Source: Nocardia crassostreae (GTDB lineage: Bacteria > Actinomycetota > Actinomycetes > Mycobacteriales > Mycobacteriaceae). From it: a stretch of 64,000 bases of DNA. A program made the translations under genes and the position numbers. The stretch spans positions 248,001-312,000 of the forward strand of contig NZ_BDCH01000020.1 in assembly GCF_001613405.1 (NCBI RefSeq), read 5' to 3'. The notes under the pieces were generated by a model. The model worked only from the letters and a program-made list of their open reading frames with translations. It made no database searches and was not told the origin of the DNA. Of the stretch, positions 16,708 through 25,379 are shown in pieces (position 1 is the stretch's first letter; every line of letters begins with the position of its first letter).

Positions 16708-18090
16708 CTACGAGGCGCGGGTGAAGAGGCGGCCCGCCAGGTCGAGGCCGGTGATGGCGCCGGAGTCGTCGCGGCTGAAGAAGCCGCGCTGACCCTTGAA
16801 GGAGCCCTCGGTGATGATGTATTCGTCGTTCGGGAGCAGTCCGAGGACGAACGGCGGGTGATCCTGGGGGAGTTCGGCTTCCGAGGCCGCGCGGAGCTCG
16901 GGGCGGATGCGGCAGTCCAGGGTGAGGATATCGCCGTCGGTGGCGACGGTCGCGGTCATGGCGTCGATGCCGTACTCGCCCGCGATCTCGGCGGCGCGGG
17001 TCGCGTCGTAGGGGAGCGGCTCGGGGTCGGCGTCGATCACGCCGAGGTAGTGCCGCAGCGCCCAGCGGACGATCGCCTGGTTGGCAGGGATGCCGTCGGG
17101 GCTGGCATTGGACATGACGACGATCGCGAAGTCGTGCTCGGGGACGATGAGCAGTTCGGCGAACTGGCCGTAGACCGAGCCGCCGTGGCCGTAGGTGGCC
17201 ACGCCGTCGATCTCGCGCAGGAACCAGCACAGGCCGAAGGCGTCGCCGAGCAGGCTGGCGCGCAGTTCGACGGTGGGCTGCTGAATCTGCCGCACGGCGT
17301 CACCGGGCAGCACGGTGGCGCCGTCGTCGGCGCGGCCGTCGGCGAGATGCACACGGGCCCAGCGCAACAGGTCGTCGGCCGAGGAGGAGATGCCGCCGCC
17401 CGGATTATTGGCGCGGGCGCCCTTCCAGGTCCGCTGCACCGACAGGGCGCCGTCCTCCTCGCGCTCATGGCCGATGGCGAAGCGGCGGGTCATGATGTCG
17501 TTCAGGAAGTAGTGGGTATTGGACAGACCGGCCGGTTCCAGGATCAGGGTCGCAATGGCCTTCTCGAAGGTCAGGCCCGTCACGTTCTCGATGATCCGGC
17601 CGACCAGATTGTAGGCGCCCTGGCTGTAGGAGGCCCGCGCGCCGGGCGCGCCGATCAGCGGGATCTCGCGCAGCGATCCCACGAACTTCGCCAGCCCGTC
17701 ATCGCCCTCGCCGGTGTCGTTGACCAGGCTCCAATCGAATCCGGCGGTGTGGTTGAGCAGCTGCTTCACAGTGATCGCGGCGGCGTGCGTCTCATCGGAG
17801 AGCACCAGCTCCGGGACGTAGGTCCGGACCGGCGCATCCAGGTCGATCTTGCCTTCGGAGACCAGCTTCATGATCGCGGTCGCCGTGTACGACTTGCTGA
17901 TCGAGCCCAGCTGGTAGAGCGTGTGCTCGTCCACGGGGAGCGGGTGCTCGACGCCGGTCACGCCGTGCGCCGCGAAGACCGCCCGGCCCCGCACCCACAC
18001 GCCCGCCACGACGCCGGGAATCCCGAACGTGGTGGCCATGGTCTCGACGATCTCCGCCAGCGCGACATTCGACAGTTCGGCGTTCGACAT
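16708..18090 (-). CDS. Beta-lactamase-family serine hydrolase
   Basis: 460 residues from ATG 18090. Class C-type motifs: SISK (nucleophile Ser and Lys, about residue 64), YSQGAYN (the YxN-type Tyr) and GHGGSVYGQ near the third motif position. The C-terminal 110 residues form a lipocalin-like domain often attached to such hydrolases. No clear signal peptide, so a cytosolic esterase or peptidase is as likely as a cell-wall enzyme. An in-frame upstream ATG at 18156 adds residues without typical features. Intact frame. Confidence 0.85.
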   Translation of the reverse strand: MSNAELSNVALAEIVETMATTFGIPGVVAGVWVRGRAVFAAHGVTGVEHPLPVDEHTLYQLGSISKSYTATAIMKLVSEGKIDLDAPVRTYVPELVLSDETHAAAITVKQLLNHTAGFDWSLVNDTGEGDDGLAKFVGSLREIPLIGAPGARASYSQGAYNLVGRIIENVTGLTFEKAIATLILEPAGLSNTHYFLNDIMTRRFAIGHEREEDGALSVQRTWKGARANNPGGGISSSADDLLRWARVHLADGRADDGATVLPGDAVRQIQQPTVELRASLLGDAFGLCWFLREIDGVATYGHGGSVYGQFAELLIVPEHDFAIVVMSNASPDGIPANQAIVRWALRHYLGVIDADPEPLPYDATRAAEIAGEYGIDAMTATVATDGDILTLDCRIRPELRAASEAELPQDHPPFVLGLLPNDEYIITEGSFKGQRGFFSRDDSGAITGLDLAGRLFTRAS

Positions 18091-18384
18091 TTCAGCGATT
18101 CTCTTTCTCTCTTCGCGCCCGGCCCCTGTGTTGTCGGCCGTGCATCCGGTGTGCACTCACAGTGCTCACCGCCGCTGATAGCGCCCTGACAGTGCGCCGA
18201 CAGCCTCTTGCGGCAGTGACCCGGCGCACACCTGATGCGTGGTGGGAGATGTCCGCGTGTTGTGTAACGGCCCTCTCAGGCTGCTGTCAGGTTCAGGCCA
18301 GCAAACGCTCAGCGCTCTCCGGCAGTGTGAGCGGTTGATCTTTCCGATTGGAAAATTCACCGATTTGCTGAGGAGTTATCCGGC

Positions 18385-19423
18385 GTGCGTGTTTCGAAGA
18401 CCTGGGGCGGCGCAGTTGTAGCGTTGACCGCTACCGTCCTGCTACCGGTCGCAGCGGGCACCGCGACCGCCGCCCCGGCGCCCGCCGTGGACCCCTCGGG
18501 CACCTCCGCCGCCGGCTCGCGCATCGTCTCGAGCGAAGTCACCGGCGACCGCACCGTCAAACTGCAGGTCTACTCCGCCGCCATGGGCAAGAACATCGAG
18601 ATCGATGTGCAGCGGGCCGCGGATACCTCGGGTCCGGCGCCGGTGCTGTATCTGCTCAATGGCGCGGGTGGCGGCGAGGACAAGGCCACCTGGCAGCAGC
18701 AGACCGATGTGCTGAACTTCCTGGCCGACAAGAACGTCAATGTGGTGCAAGCCGGTGGGCGGCGCGTTCAGCTACTACACCGATTGGCGCGCACCGGATC
18801 CCAAACTCGGCGTGAACATGTGGAAGACCTTCCTCACCGAGGAGCTGCCGCCGCTCATCGATCGCGCGCTGAACACCAACGGGCGCAATGCCATTGCCGG
18901 GCTGTCCATGGCGGGTACCTCGGTGCTGCAGCTGCCGATCGCCAAGCCGGGGCTCTACCAGTCGGTGGCCTCCTACAGCGGCTGCGCGCAGATCAGTGAT
19001 CCGCTGGGCTACGACATGGTGAACCTGGTGGTCGCCGCGGGCGGCGGCAATACCGACAATATGTACGGGCCCAAGGGCGATCCTATGTGGGCGGAGAACG
19101 ATCCCTACGTGCACGCCGGCTAGCTGCGCGGACTGAACCTGTTCATCTCCAGCGGTTCCGGCGTGCCCGGCCAGTGGGACACCCTCGATGGCCCGCACAC
19201 CCTGCCCGGCCCGGGCGGCCTGGCCAATCAGGTGACCGTCGGCGGCGTCATCGAGGCGGGCACCAACTACTGCACCCACAATCTGGCGACCAAGCTGGGC
19301 CAGCTGGGTATTCCGGCCACCTTCGACTTCCAGCCGACCGGCACTCACTCCTGGGGCTACTGGCAGGACGACCTGAAGAAGTCCTGGCCGGTGCTGGCGG
19401 CCGGACTGGGCCTGCCCGCCTGA
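18385..19423 (+). CDS. Antigen-85-type mycolyltransferase, with frameshift and amber codon
   Basis: About 345 residues if corrected. Signal peptide (VSKTWGGAVVALTATVLLPV...ATAAPAPA), then the antigen 85 fold: LYLLNGAGGGED, the catalytic-serine motif GLSMAGTS, and GTHSWGYW carrying the catalytic His. Known reaction: transfer of mycolate between trehalose esters and arabinogalactan outside the membrane. Two lesions: one extra base within 18748-18751 (CAAG where CAG would give VVQPVGGAF), and TAG at 19121-19123 between HAG and LRGLNLF. Start GTG 18385. Organisms of this group carry several paralogues, so loss of one could be tolerated. Confidence 0.88.
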
Positions 19424-19424
19424 C

Positions 19425-21038
19425 CTACGTCCCGAGCTCGAAGTTCGGGTAGCCGTTGTCGCGCTCCTCGTCGCAGAAGCGGCGGTAGTTGCCGAATCCG
19501 CCTATGTAGGGCATGAATACGCGCTTCTTGCCCTCGACATTGGCGCCCATGTACCAGGAGTTGGCCTTCACGAACAGCGTGCCCTCGGCGACCTCCATGA
19601 GGTGATCGGTCCACTTCACGGCCGACTCCTCCCGCGCCTCGACACTGCGAATCCCCTTGGCGCGGCAGTGTTCCACCAGCGCGAGCACCCAGTCCAGCTG
19701 CTGCTCGGAGTGCAGGACCATATTCGCCATCACCGAGGGCGTGCCGACACTGTTGATGCTGAACATGTTCGGGAAACCCGGGATGCCGAAGCCGAGGTAG
19801 GTGAGCGGACCGTCGGCCCAGGTCTCGCCCAGTCGCGACCCGCGCGCCCCCTGAATGTCGATGCGCAGCAGGGCGCCGGTCATGGCATCGAAACCGGTGG
19901 CGTACACCAGGGTGTCGAGTTCGATGAACTTGTTCGCGGTGCGTACGCCGGTCGGCGTGATCTCCTCGATCGGTTCGCGCCACAGGTTCACCAGTGACAC
20001 GTTGGGCCGGTTGAACATCTCGTAGTAGCCGGAATCGGTGCAGATCCGCTTGGTGCCGATCGGATGATCGGTGGGAATCAGATCGTCCGCCACCTGCTGA
20101 TCGTCGAGCTTGGCGCGAATCTTGGCCACCGCGAAATCGCGGACCAGCTCATTGGCGGTGATATCGCTGTTCTGATCCGGGAAGACCTTGTTGAACAGCA
20201 CCCCGCCCTGATTCCAGCGATCCTCCATGGCCTCCTCGCGCTCGGCGGCGCTCAACTCCAGGGCCTTGGTCTGAATGCTGGCGTGCGGTGTCGCGGCCGG
20301 TGCGTAGTACGACTTCTCCCGCCGCTGCCGGTAGGTCGCGCGGATCTCCTCCTGCTCCCGCGGCGTCCACGGCCGATTCGGCATGGGCACACTGAAATTG
20401 GCCGACCGCTGGAATACGGTGAGCGCCCGCGCCTGCCGCGCGATAATGGGGGAGACCTGGATGCCGGACGAACCGGTGCCGATCACGCCGACCCGCTTGC
20501 CCTCCAGCGCCGCTCCCTCCTCCGGCCAGCGCGCGGTGAAAAGCTCTTCGCCCGCAAAGGTTTCCACGCCCGGGATATTCGGCTTGATCGGCGCGGACAG
20601 GCATCCGGTCGCGAAAACCACGAAGCGGGACCGGTATTCCTCGCCGCTCTCGGTGCGCAGCGTCCACACCGACTCCGCCTCGTCGAAGTGCGCCGCCGTC
20701 ACGAACCGCCCGAACCGATACCGCTGCTCGAGCCCGAACCGATCCGCCACATGGTTGATATAGGCGAGGATCTCCGGTTGCGCCGCGAACCGCTCCGTCC
20801 ACGTCCAGCTCTGCTCCAGCTCCGCATCGAACGAGTAGGAGTAGTCCACGCTCTCCACATCGCACCGCGCGCCCGGATAGCGATTCCAGAACCAGGTCCC
20901 GCCCACACCCTCGCCCGCCTCGAGTCCGAGCACGTTCAGCCCGGCCCGCGCCGCCCGGTGGACGCCATAGAGTCTGGCGAATCCGGCGCCAATGATGATC
21001 ACATCGTAGGGACCGGCCTGCTCGGCGCTGGGATGCAT
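19425..21038 (-). CDS. Baeyer-Villiger-type flavin monooxygenase
   Basis: 537 residues in the BVMO-like class B flavin monooxygenase layout: FAD loop VIIIGAGFARLYG, GGTWFWNRYPGARCDVES, the NADPH loop VGVIGTGSSGIQ, and VYATGFDAMTGAL. Known members insert oxygen next to ketones using NADPH and O2. Two usual residues differ: the third Gly of the FAD GxGxxG is Arg (AGA codon), and the fingerprint FxGxxxHTxxWP reads FAGEELFTARWP, with Phe for His. Activity may therefore be altered. Start ATG 21038; the stop is 2 bases from the convergent mycolyltransferase. Confidence 0.88.
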   Translation of the reverse strand: MHPSAEQAGPYDVIIIGAGFARLYGVHRAARAGLNVLGLEAGEGVGGTWFWNRYPGARCDVESVDYSYSFDAELEQSWTWTERFAAQPEILAYINHVADRFGLEQRYRFGRFVTAAHFDEAESVWTLRTESGEEYRSRFVVFATGCLSAPIKPNIPGVETFAGEELFTARWPEEGAALEGKRVGVIGTGSSGIQVSPIIARQARALTVFQRSANFSVPMPNRPWTPREQEEIRATYRQRREKSYYAPAATPHASIQTKALELSAAEREEAMEDRWNQGGVLFNKVFPDQNSDITANELVRDFAVAKIRAKLDDQQVADDLIPTDHPIGTKRICTDSGYYEMFNRPNVSLVNLWREPIEEITPTGVRTANKFIELDTLVYATGFDAMTGALLRIDIQGARGSRLGETWADGPLTYLGFGIPGFPNMFSINSVGTPSVMANMVLHSEQQLDWVLALVEHCRAKGIRSVEAREESAVKWTDHLMEVAEGTLFVKANSWYMGANVEGKKRVFMPYIGGFGNYRRFCDEERDNGYPNFELGT

Positions 21039-21146
21039 GCGTGACCTCTCACCATTCGTCTAGCGATATTTCGAATAGGCATATCGTCAGCGCCCGAACG
21101 CCAGGTCGCGACCTCTCGTCCCACTGACCAGGAGCCCATACGAAGG

Positions 21147-21216
21147 TGAAACATCGACCACCGGGAACTGGTGGCGGCGGCCACTCGCGAAACGCCGCCA
21201 TGGTTTCCCGGTGATC
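21147..21216. repeat. Dispersed hairpin repeat, copy 1
   Basis: ACCGGGAACTGGTGGCGG at the left and CGCCGCCATGGTTTCCCGGT at the right are imperfect inverted arms. The whole block recurs, inverted, at 37531-37600 with scattered differences. Both copies are intergenic. REP/BIME-like in form; no transposase is nearby. Confidence 0.65.
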
Positions 21217-21370
21217 GCTCGTCCAGGTAAGCGCCCAACTTCGCAGATATGACATTGCCGTACTTGCGATTTCGGTGGTGTGATCACCGGCCGAGGGGGA
21301 ATCATGAAGCTATGGCGGGAAGCGACTCGCCGAACGGCCGGCCTCCTCGTACGGGGCGGCGAACGGTTTG

Positions 21371-21401
21371 GGCGGAGGCGTCAATGAGGGGCGTCTCCGC
21401 C
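21371..21401 (-). terminator. Hairpin terminator of the MFS/ArsR operon
   Basis: GGCGGAGGCG and CGTCTCCGCC pair over 10 bp with one G-U, around an 11-base loop, about 30 bases past the ArsR stop codon at 21431. Confidence 0.55.
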
Positions 21402-21430
21402 GAGCCGGCGGGGGTGTCTGCGGTACAGGG

Positions 21431-21799
21431 TTATTCGTGGACCGGTTCGCCGGTGACCACGTGATCGGCGTGATTCAGGCCCTCGCGCACCAGACGGGCC
21501 AGGTGTCCGTCGCGAATGCGGTAGATGATGCGGCGGCCGTCGCGGCGGGTGTCCACCAGCCCGGTGAAACGCAGCTTGGCCAGATGCTGGCTGACCGCGG
21601 TGCGCGAGGCGCCGCAGGCCTCGGTGAGCGCGGTGACATCGGCCTCGGCGTCGGCGAGGATCCAGAGGATGTGCAGGCGGGTGGGATCGGACAGCATGCG
21701 GAAGGTGGCGGTCGCCGCGTCCAGGCGGGCCTGATCCGGGTCGACGGGGTGGGTGAGGCTGGCGGAGGGCAACGCCTTCGCATTGCTCTTGCTCACCAT
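21431..21799 (-). CDS. ArsR-family metal-responsive repressor
   Basis: 122 residues. Winged helix: TFRMLSDPTRLHILWIL, VTALTEACGASRTAVSQHLAKLRFTGLV, wing RRDGRRIIYRI. The C-terminal helix carries HLARLVREGLNHADH and ends VTGEPVHE, a His/Glu-rich tail like that of the nickel/cobalt sensors NmtR and KmtR rather than a thiol arsenic site. It begins 4 bases after the MFS stop, so the two genes form one operon. Expected role: derepression of the exporter by a metal such as Ni(II) or Co(II). Metal identity is inferred only from the tail. Confidence 0.87.
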   Translation of the reverse strand: MVSKSNAKALPSASLTHPVDPDQARLDAATATFRMLSDPTRLHILWILADAEADVTALTEACGASRTAVSQHLAKLRFTGLVDTRRDGRRIIYRIRDGHLARLVREGLNHADHVVTGEPVHE

Positions 21800-21803
21800 C
21801 GAG

Positions 21804-23042
21804 TCACCTTCCTGCCGATACCACCGCCTCGGTGCGCACCGGCACGGATACCGGCCATGCGCGGGCAGCTGTTGTAGCTGCCAGTGTACCGAGGAGGGCC
21901 AGTGTGACCGCCGTCATCGGCAGTCCCGCCACCGCTCCGAGCACGCCCGCGATCGGATAGGTGAGCAGGAAGCACGCGTGCGAGAGCGAGAACTGCGCGG
22001 CGAAGACGGCGGTGCGGGAGGCCGGATCGGTCTGGGCGCGCAGCAGGCGCGCGGCCGGGGTGTTGATCATGGAGGTGCCCGCGCCGAGCGCGATCCAGGT
22101 CATGGCCAGCAAGGATGCGCCCGCGGCCGGAGGCAGCAGGGGGATGGCCGCCGCCGCGGCCAAGGCGACCGGCAGGATCCGGCAGCCGGTCATCATGAAC
22201 CGGCGTTCGCTCCCGGCCCGCAAGGCTCGCGGCGTCGCCAGGGCCACCGCCATGGACCCGAATCCGAAGCAGCCCAGCGCGAGTGCCACACCGGTATTGC
22301 TGCCGCCGAGCCGATCCCGCACGTACACCACGGTATTCACGACCACCAGCGAAGTCGCGGCCGCCACGACCAGATTCATGGCCAGCAGGCCGCGCAGCAC
22401 CGGGCGGTCGAGCATGAGGCGTGCGCTGTGTGTAATGCGTTGCACGAGTGGGCCGGTCGCGCGATCGGCGCTGAGCCGGGGTAGGTGAGTGGTGAGCACC
22501 AGCGCCGCCGAGGCCACGAAACCCGCTGCGGTGCCGACGAACAGCAGGTGGTAGCTGATCACGCTGAGCAAGGCCGCGGCCAGCATCGGGCTCAGCAGCG
22601 ACTCCAGATCGTAGGCCAGCCGGGACAGTGACAATCCCCGCGTGTAGTCCTCCTCGTCCGGCAGCACCGCCGGAATCACGGACTGGAACGCCGGTGTGAA
22701 GGTCGCCGACGCCGACTGCAGCAGCGCGATCAGCACATAGATCTGCCAGGTCTGCGTCACGAACGGCAGCAGCACCGCGATCCCGGCGCGCACCGCATCG
22801 GCCGACACCAGCAGCGTCGTCCGCGGCGCCTTCTCGGCGAGCGCCGAAATAACCGGCGCCACAGCCACATACGCCACCATCTTGATCGCCAGCGCGGTCC
22901 CCAGCACGACTCCCGCGTCCGCCCCGGCCAGGTCGTAGGCCAGTAACCCCAGGGCCACCGTCAGCAGCCCCGTGCCCACCAGCGCAACCACCTGCGCGGT
23001 GTACAACCTCCGGAATCGCCGGTGCCGCAGTACGCCCATCAT
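21804..23042 (-). CDS. MFS transporter, probable metal or drug exporter
   Basis: 412 residues with about 12 hydrophobic segments and the N-terminal MGVLRHRRFRRLYTAQVVALVGTG typical of the small MFS subgroup often paired with ArsR regulators. Acidic and basic loops (LPDEEDYTRGLSLSRLAYDLESL) match that group. It is co-transcribed with the ArsR gene that follows it. Start ATG 23042 (ATGATG pair, 23039 alternative). The role as a Ni/Co or other cation exporter is inferred from the regulator. An imperfect inverted repeat, ATGTGTGC...GTGCACAT at 23061-23082, lies just upstream and could be the operator. Confidence 0.85.
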   Translation of the reverse strand: MMGVLRHRRFRRLYTAQVVALVGTGLLTVALGLLAYDLAGADAGVVLGTALAIKMVAYVAVAPVISALAEKAPRTTLLVSADAVRAGIAVLLPFVTQTWQIYVLIALLQSASATFTPAFQSVIPAVLPDEEDYTRGLSLSRLAYDLESLLSPMLAAALLSVISYHLLFVGTAAGFVASAALVLTTHLPRLSADRATGPLVQRITHSARLMLDRPVLRGLLAMNLVVAAATSLVVVNTVVYVRDRLGGSNTGVALALGCFGFGSMAVALATPRALRAGSERRFMMTGCRILPVALAAAAAIPLLPPAAGASLLAMTWIALGAGTSMINTPAARLLRAQTDPASRTAVFAAQFSLSHACFLLTYPIAGVLGAVAGLPMTAVTLALLGTLAATTAARAWPVSVPVRTEAVVSAGR

Positions 23043-23467
23043 GCCGCCCACTATAGGCCAATGTGTGCGCAGATGTGCACATGATGTCCTGTGGGCAGGC
23101 GCCTGCGCGCTGTCGGCGGCAATCCGGCACCGGCGAACTGCCATCGCGCCGTTGGTGACCGGTGCTCGGCGGCGCGGCCGAATCCGGCCTCGGCCGCATC
23201 GCCACCGCCGATGCGGCTATGGATTGCGTCCCTTCCCCCACGGGATGGGCCGTCGCCATCGGTCCCGAGCGCGTCGGCGTGCGCATCGCCCCCGGCGTCA
23301 CGGCCACCCCGTCCACGCGGGCGCTGGCGGCTGTCCATGCCGAGTGCGACCGGTATCCGAACCCGACCGCCACCGCATTGCCGCTGCCCACGGTTTATGC
23401 GCCGGAGTTGGTGAATTGTCCTGTTGTTCCCTGTCGACCCGGGCAATCCGCCGCTATCCTCGCCCTC
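23043..23467. other. Stretch between divergent genes, partly coding-like
   Basis: The first 60 bases contain a candidate ArsR operator. From about 23162 to 23467 one frame is open, has strong G/C third positions, and is in frame with the lipoprotein that starts at 23468. Its residues (for example MDCVPSPTGWAVAIGPERVG, then YPNPTATALPLPTVYAPE) match nothing I know. It may be the remnant of an unrelated gene truncated at its 5' end. Confidence 0.4.
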
Positions 23468-24238
23468 ATGGGGAGGCACCTGGCGGCCTGTTGCCTGGCC
23501 GCGGTTTCGGCGCTGGCGGTGACCGGCTGCACCGTGCACGGCACCGCGCAGCCCGAATCCGGCGCGCCGGAGGCCGGTCCGAGCGTCGCGCCCACCACCG
23601 GGGCCGCGCCGGGCGAGCCGATCTCGGACCTACCGCCGTGCGGCGATATCGGCACGGCCGCAACGCCTCCCGACTGCCTGTTGGAATCTCGCGACAGCAC
23701 CGGGCTGTCGTTCGAGGTGCGCCATACCGGCAATGACGGGCGCACCATCACCACCGTGACCGTGCTCGACGCCTCCGGCGCCCGCGTGCAGACCCTCACC
23801 GAGAAGGACACCGGCGTACCATCCGGCCCGCGCGTCCGGGATCTGGACGCCGACGGGCGCGATGAACTCATGATTCCGCTGGCACTCGCCGACGCGAACA
23901 CCCGCTACGCCGTCTACCGTGCGGACGATGCGGGCGAACTCCGGCGGGCCGGGGAGCTGACCGGTATCGGCATCGACACGTCCGAGTCGGGGAGCACCGT
24001 GGTCTCCGCCCGCATCGGCCATGCCAGCTGGGATATCGAATTCTGGACCTTCGACGCGGATACGCTGCGCGCCCTCGTCACCGCCGAGGTGCGGCCGACC
24101 GAGGATGCCAACGGCACGGTCACCGGATACACCTGCACGGTGGCCGACGACGGCGGGCTCGCCGGGCTCGGGCTGTCCCCGGACGAGGCCACCGCCCGGT
24201 TCTGCACCGAACCGGCCGTCGGCCGCGTCATGCGCTGA
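23468..24238 (+). CDS. Lipoprotein of unknown function
   Basis: 256 residues from ATG 23468. Type II signal peptide MGRHLAACCLAAVSALAVTGC with lipobox VTGC. The mature protein starts with a Pro/Ala-rich linker, then a globular domain with RVRDLDADGRDELMIPLAL, a DxDxDG-like Ca2+ loop of the kind found in FG-GAP/VCBS repeats, and a C-terminal Cys pair. Expected to be anchored outside the membrane. The start was chosen for the signal peptide although the frame is open for 306 bases upstream. Function unknown. Confidence 0.75.
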   Translation: MGRHLAACCLAAVSALAVTGCTVHGTAQPESGAPEAGPSVAPTTGAAPGEPISDLPPCGDIGTAATPPDCLLESRDSTGLSFEVRHTGNDGRTITTVTVLDASGARVQTLTEKDTGVPSGPRVRDLDADGRDELMIPLALADANTRYAVYRADDAGELRRAGELTGIGIDTSESGSTVVSARIGHASWDIEFWTFDADTLRALVTAEVRPTEDANGTVTGYTCTVADDGGLAGLGLSPDEATARFCTEPAVGRVMR

Positions 24239-24447
24239 CGAGCGACCGCATCCCCTGCGTGAACCCTGTCGACTGCGCACGAAGTAGCCCCCGACCGGCC
24301 TCGAAGTCGTACCTCGGACGGCTCGGCCCTACCTCTTGCGGCGCACCCACCCCGGGCACGAATACGTGGTTTATCGGGGGAATTCCCGATGTTCGAACGA
24401 GCGCCGCGAGACCAGGATGGAAGCAGTTCAACCAGACGAAACCGGAG

Positions 24448-25230
24448 TCAGCTCCCTGGCTTCCCGTATCGCCGCCGCACCCATTCGGCGTAGTCGTACG
24501 ACACCGCCTCGCCACTGTCGTCGAGGCACAGCGCAGCGTCGCGCAGGCGTCGTAGCACCCGGCCCAGCGGCGGAAGCGGGACGGGAAGCAGGGCGTGACC
24601 GAGCACTTCGCGGCGGATCGCGGCGAGCTCGGTCAGCGTGTGGACGGCCGGGCCGCCCATGTCGCGCATGCGGCCGGACGGCCCGGCCTCGACCGCCTCG
24701 GCGAGCCGCGCGGCCACCGCCGTCACGTCGACCGTCTGGAAACGGATCGAACTGCGCGGCGCCACGCGCAGTTTCGCGGACAGGCCCAGAATGCTGTCGA
24801 TGAGTTCGTGGAACTGGCTGGCGCGCAACAGGGTCCACGGGATCGGGCCCTGCGTGACCACGTGTACCTGAGCCGCCTTGGATCGGTAGTAGCCGAACGG
24901 CACCCGATCGCAGCCGACGATCGAGATCTCCACGTGATGCTCGATCCCGGCGCGCTGCTCGGCCGCCAGCAGCGAACGTACCCCGTCCACCATGACTTTC
25001 GCGCTGCGCACACCCGCGTGATTGACCGCGTCGACGACCGTGGCGACGCCGTCGAGCGCCTCGTCCAGACCCGCGCCGGTAGCGAGATTCACCGGATGGT
25101 GGCTGGTTCCGGGCACGGGATCGGCGGGTGGGTTGCGGGTGAGCACGCGCACGGTATGCCCGCGCGCCGCCAGATCACGCACCACCGGCGCGCCGAGCAT
25201 TCCGGTCCCGCCCAAAACCGCCACCTGCAT
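24448..25230 (-). CDS. NmrA/atypical SDR NAD(P)-binding protein
   Basis: 260 residues. N-terminal Rossmann loop VAVLGGTGMLGAPV, then VVDAVNHAGVR, YYRSKAAQVHVV (the Tyr/Lys region in the atypical form) and PWTLLRASQFHELI. This is the layout of NmrA-like or extended atypical SDRs, which bind NAD(P) and often act as redox sensors or isoflavone-type reductases. No operon partner is visible. ATG 25230 follows AAAGGGG. Some members with this motif set replace the catalytic Tyr, so enzymatic activity is not assured. Confidence 0.85.
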   Translation of the reverse strand: MQVAVLGGTGMLGAPVVRDLAARGHTVRVLTRNPPADPVPGTSHHPVNLATGAGLDEALDGVATVVDAVNHAGVRSAKVMVDGVRSLLAAEQRAGIEHHVEISIVGCDRVPFGYYRSKAAQVHVVTQGPIPWTLLRASQFHELIDSILGLSAKLRVAPRSSIRFQTVDVTAVAARLAEAVEAGPSGRMRDMGGPAVHTLTELAAIRREVLGHALLPVPLPPLGRVLRRLRDAALCLDDSGEAVSYDYAEWVRRRYGKPGS

Positions 25231-25379
25231 GTCGAATCCCCTTTCCGATGCGCTCCCTGCGGACGTTAGGACCCTTCGAACCGGTACTTCAACATGATTC
25301 ATCGCATCGTGTCGGACAGCCCACATTCGGGTGCCGCCCGCGCGTCGGTGCGGTTGGATGCCGGTGCGCTGCCCGCGCG

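Larger units (their letters stand above)
21039..21430. other. Intergenic stretch between monooxygenase and ArsR operon
   Basis: No convincing gene. It holds the presumed promoter of the monooxygenase next to 21038, one copy of the hairpin repeat (21147-21216) and the terminator of the ArsR/MFS operon (21371-21401). A 27-codon frame from ATG 21304 has no supporting feature. Confidence 0.6.

Noticed and set aside
16567..18189. 540-codon open frame on the plus strand over the serine hydrolase
   Set aside because: Composition is that of an antisense frame of a high-GC gene; no family motif, and the minus-strand hydrolase has all its motifs and an intact frame.
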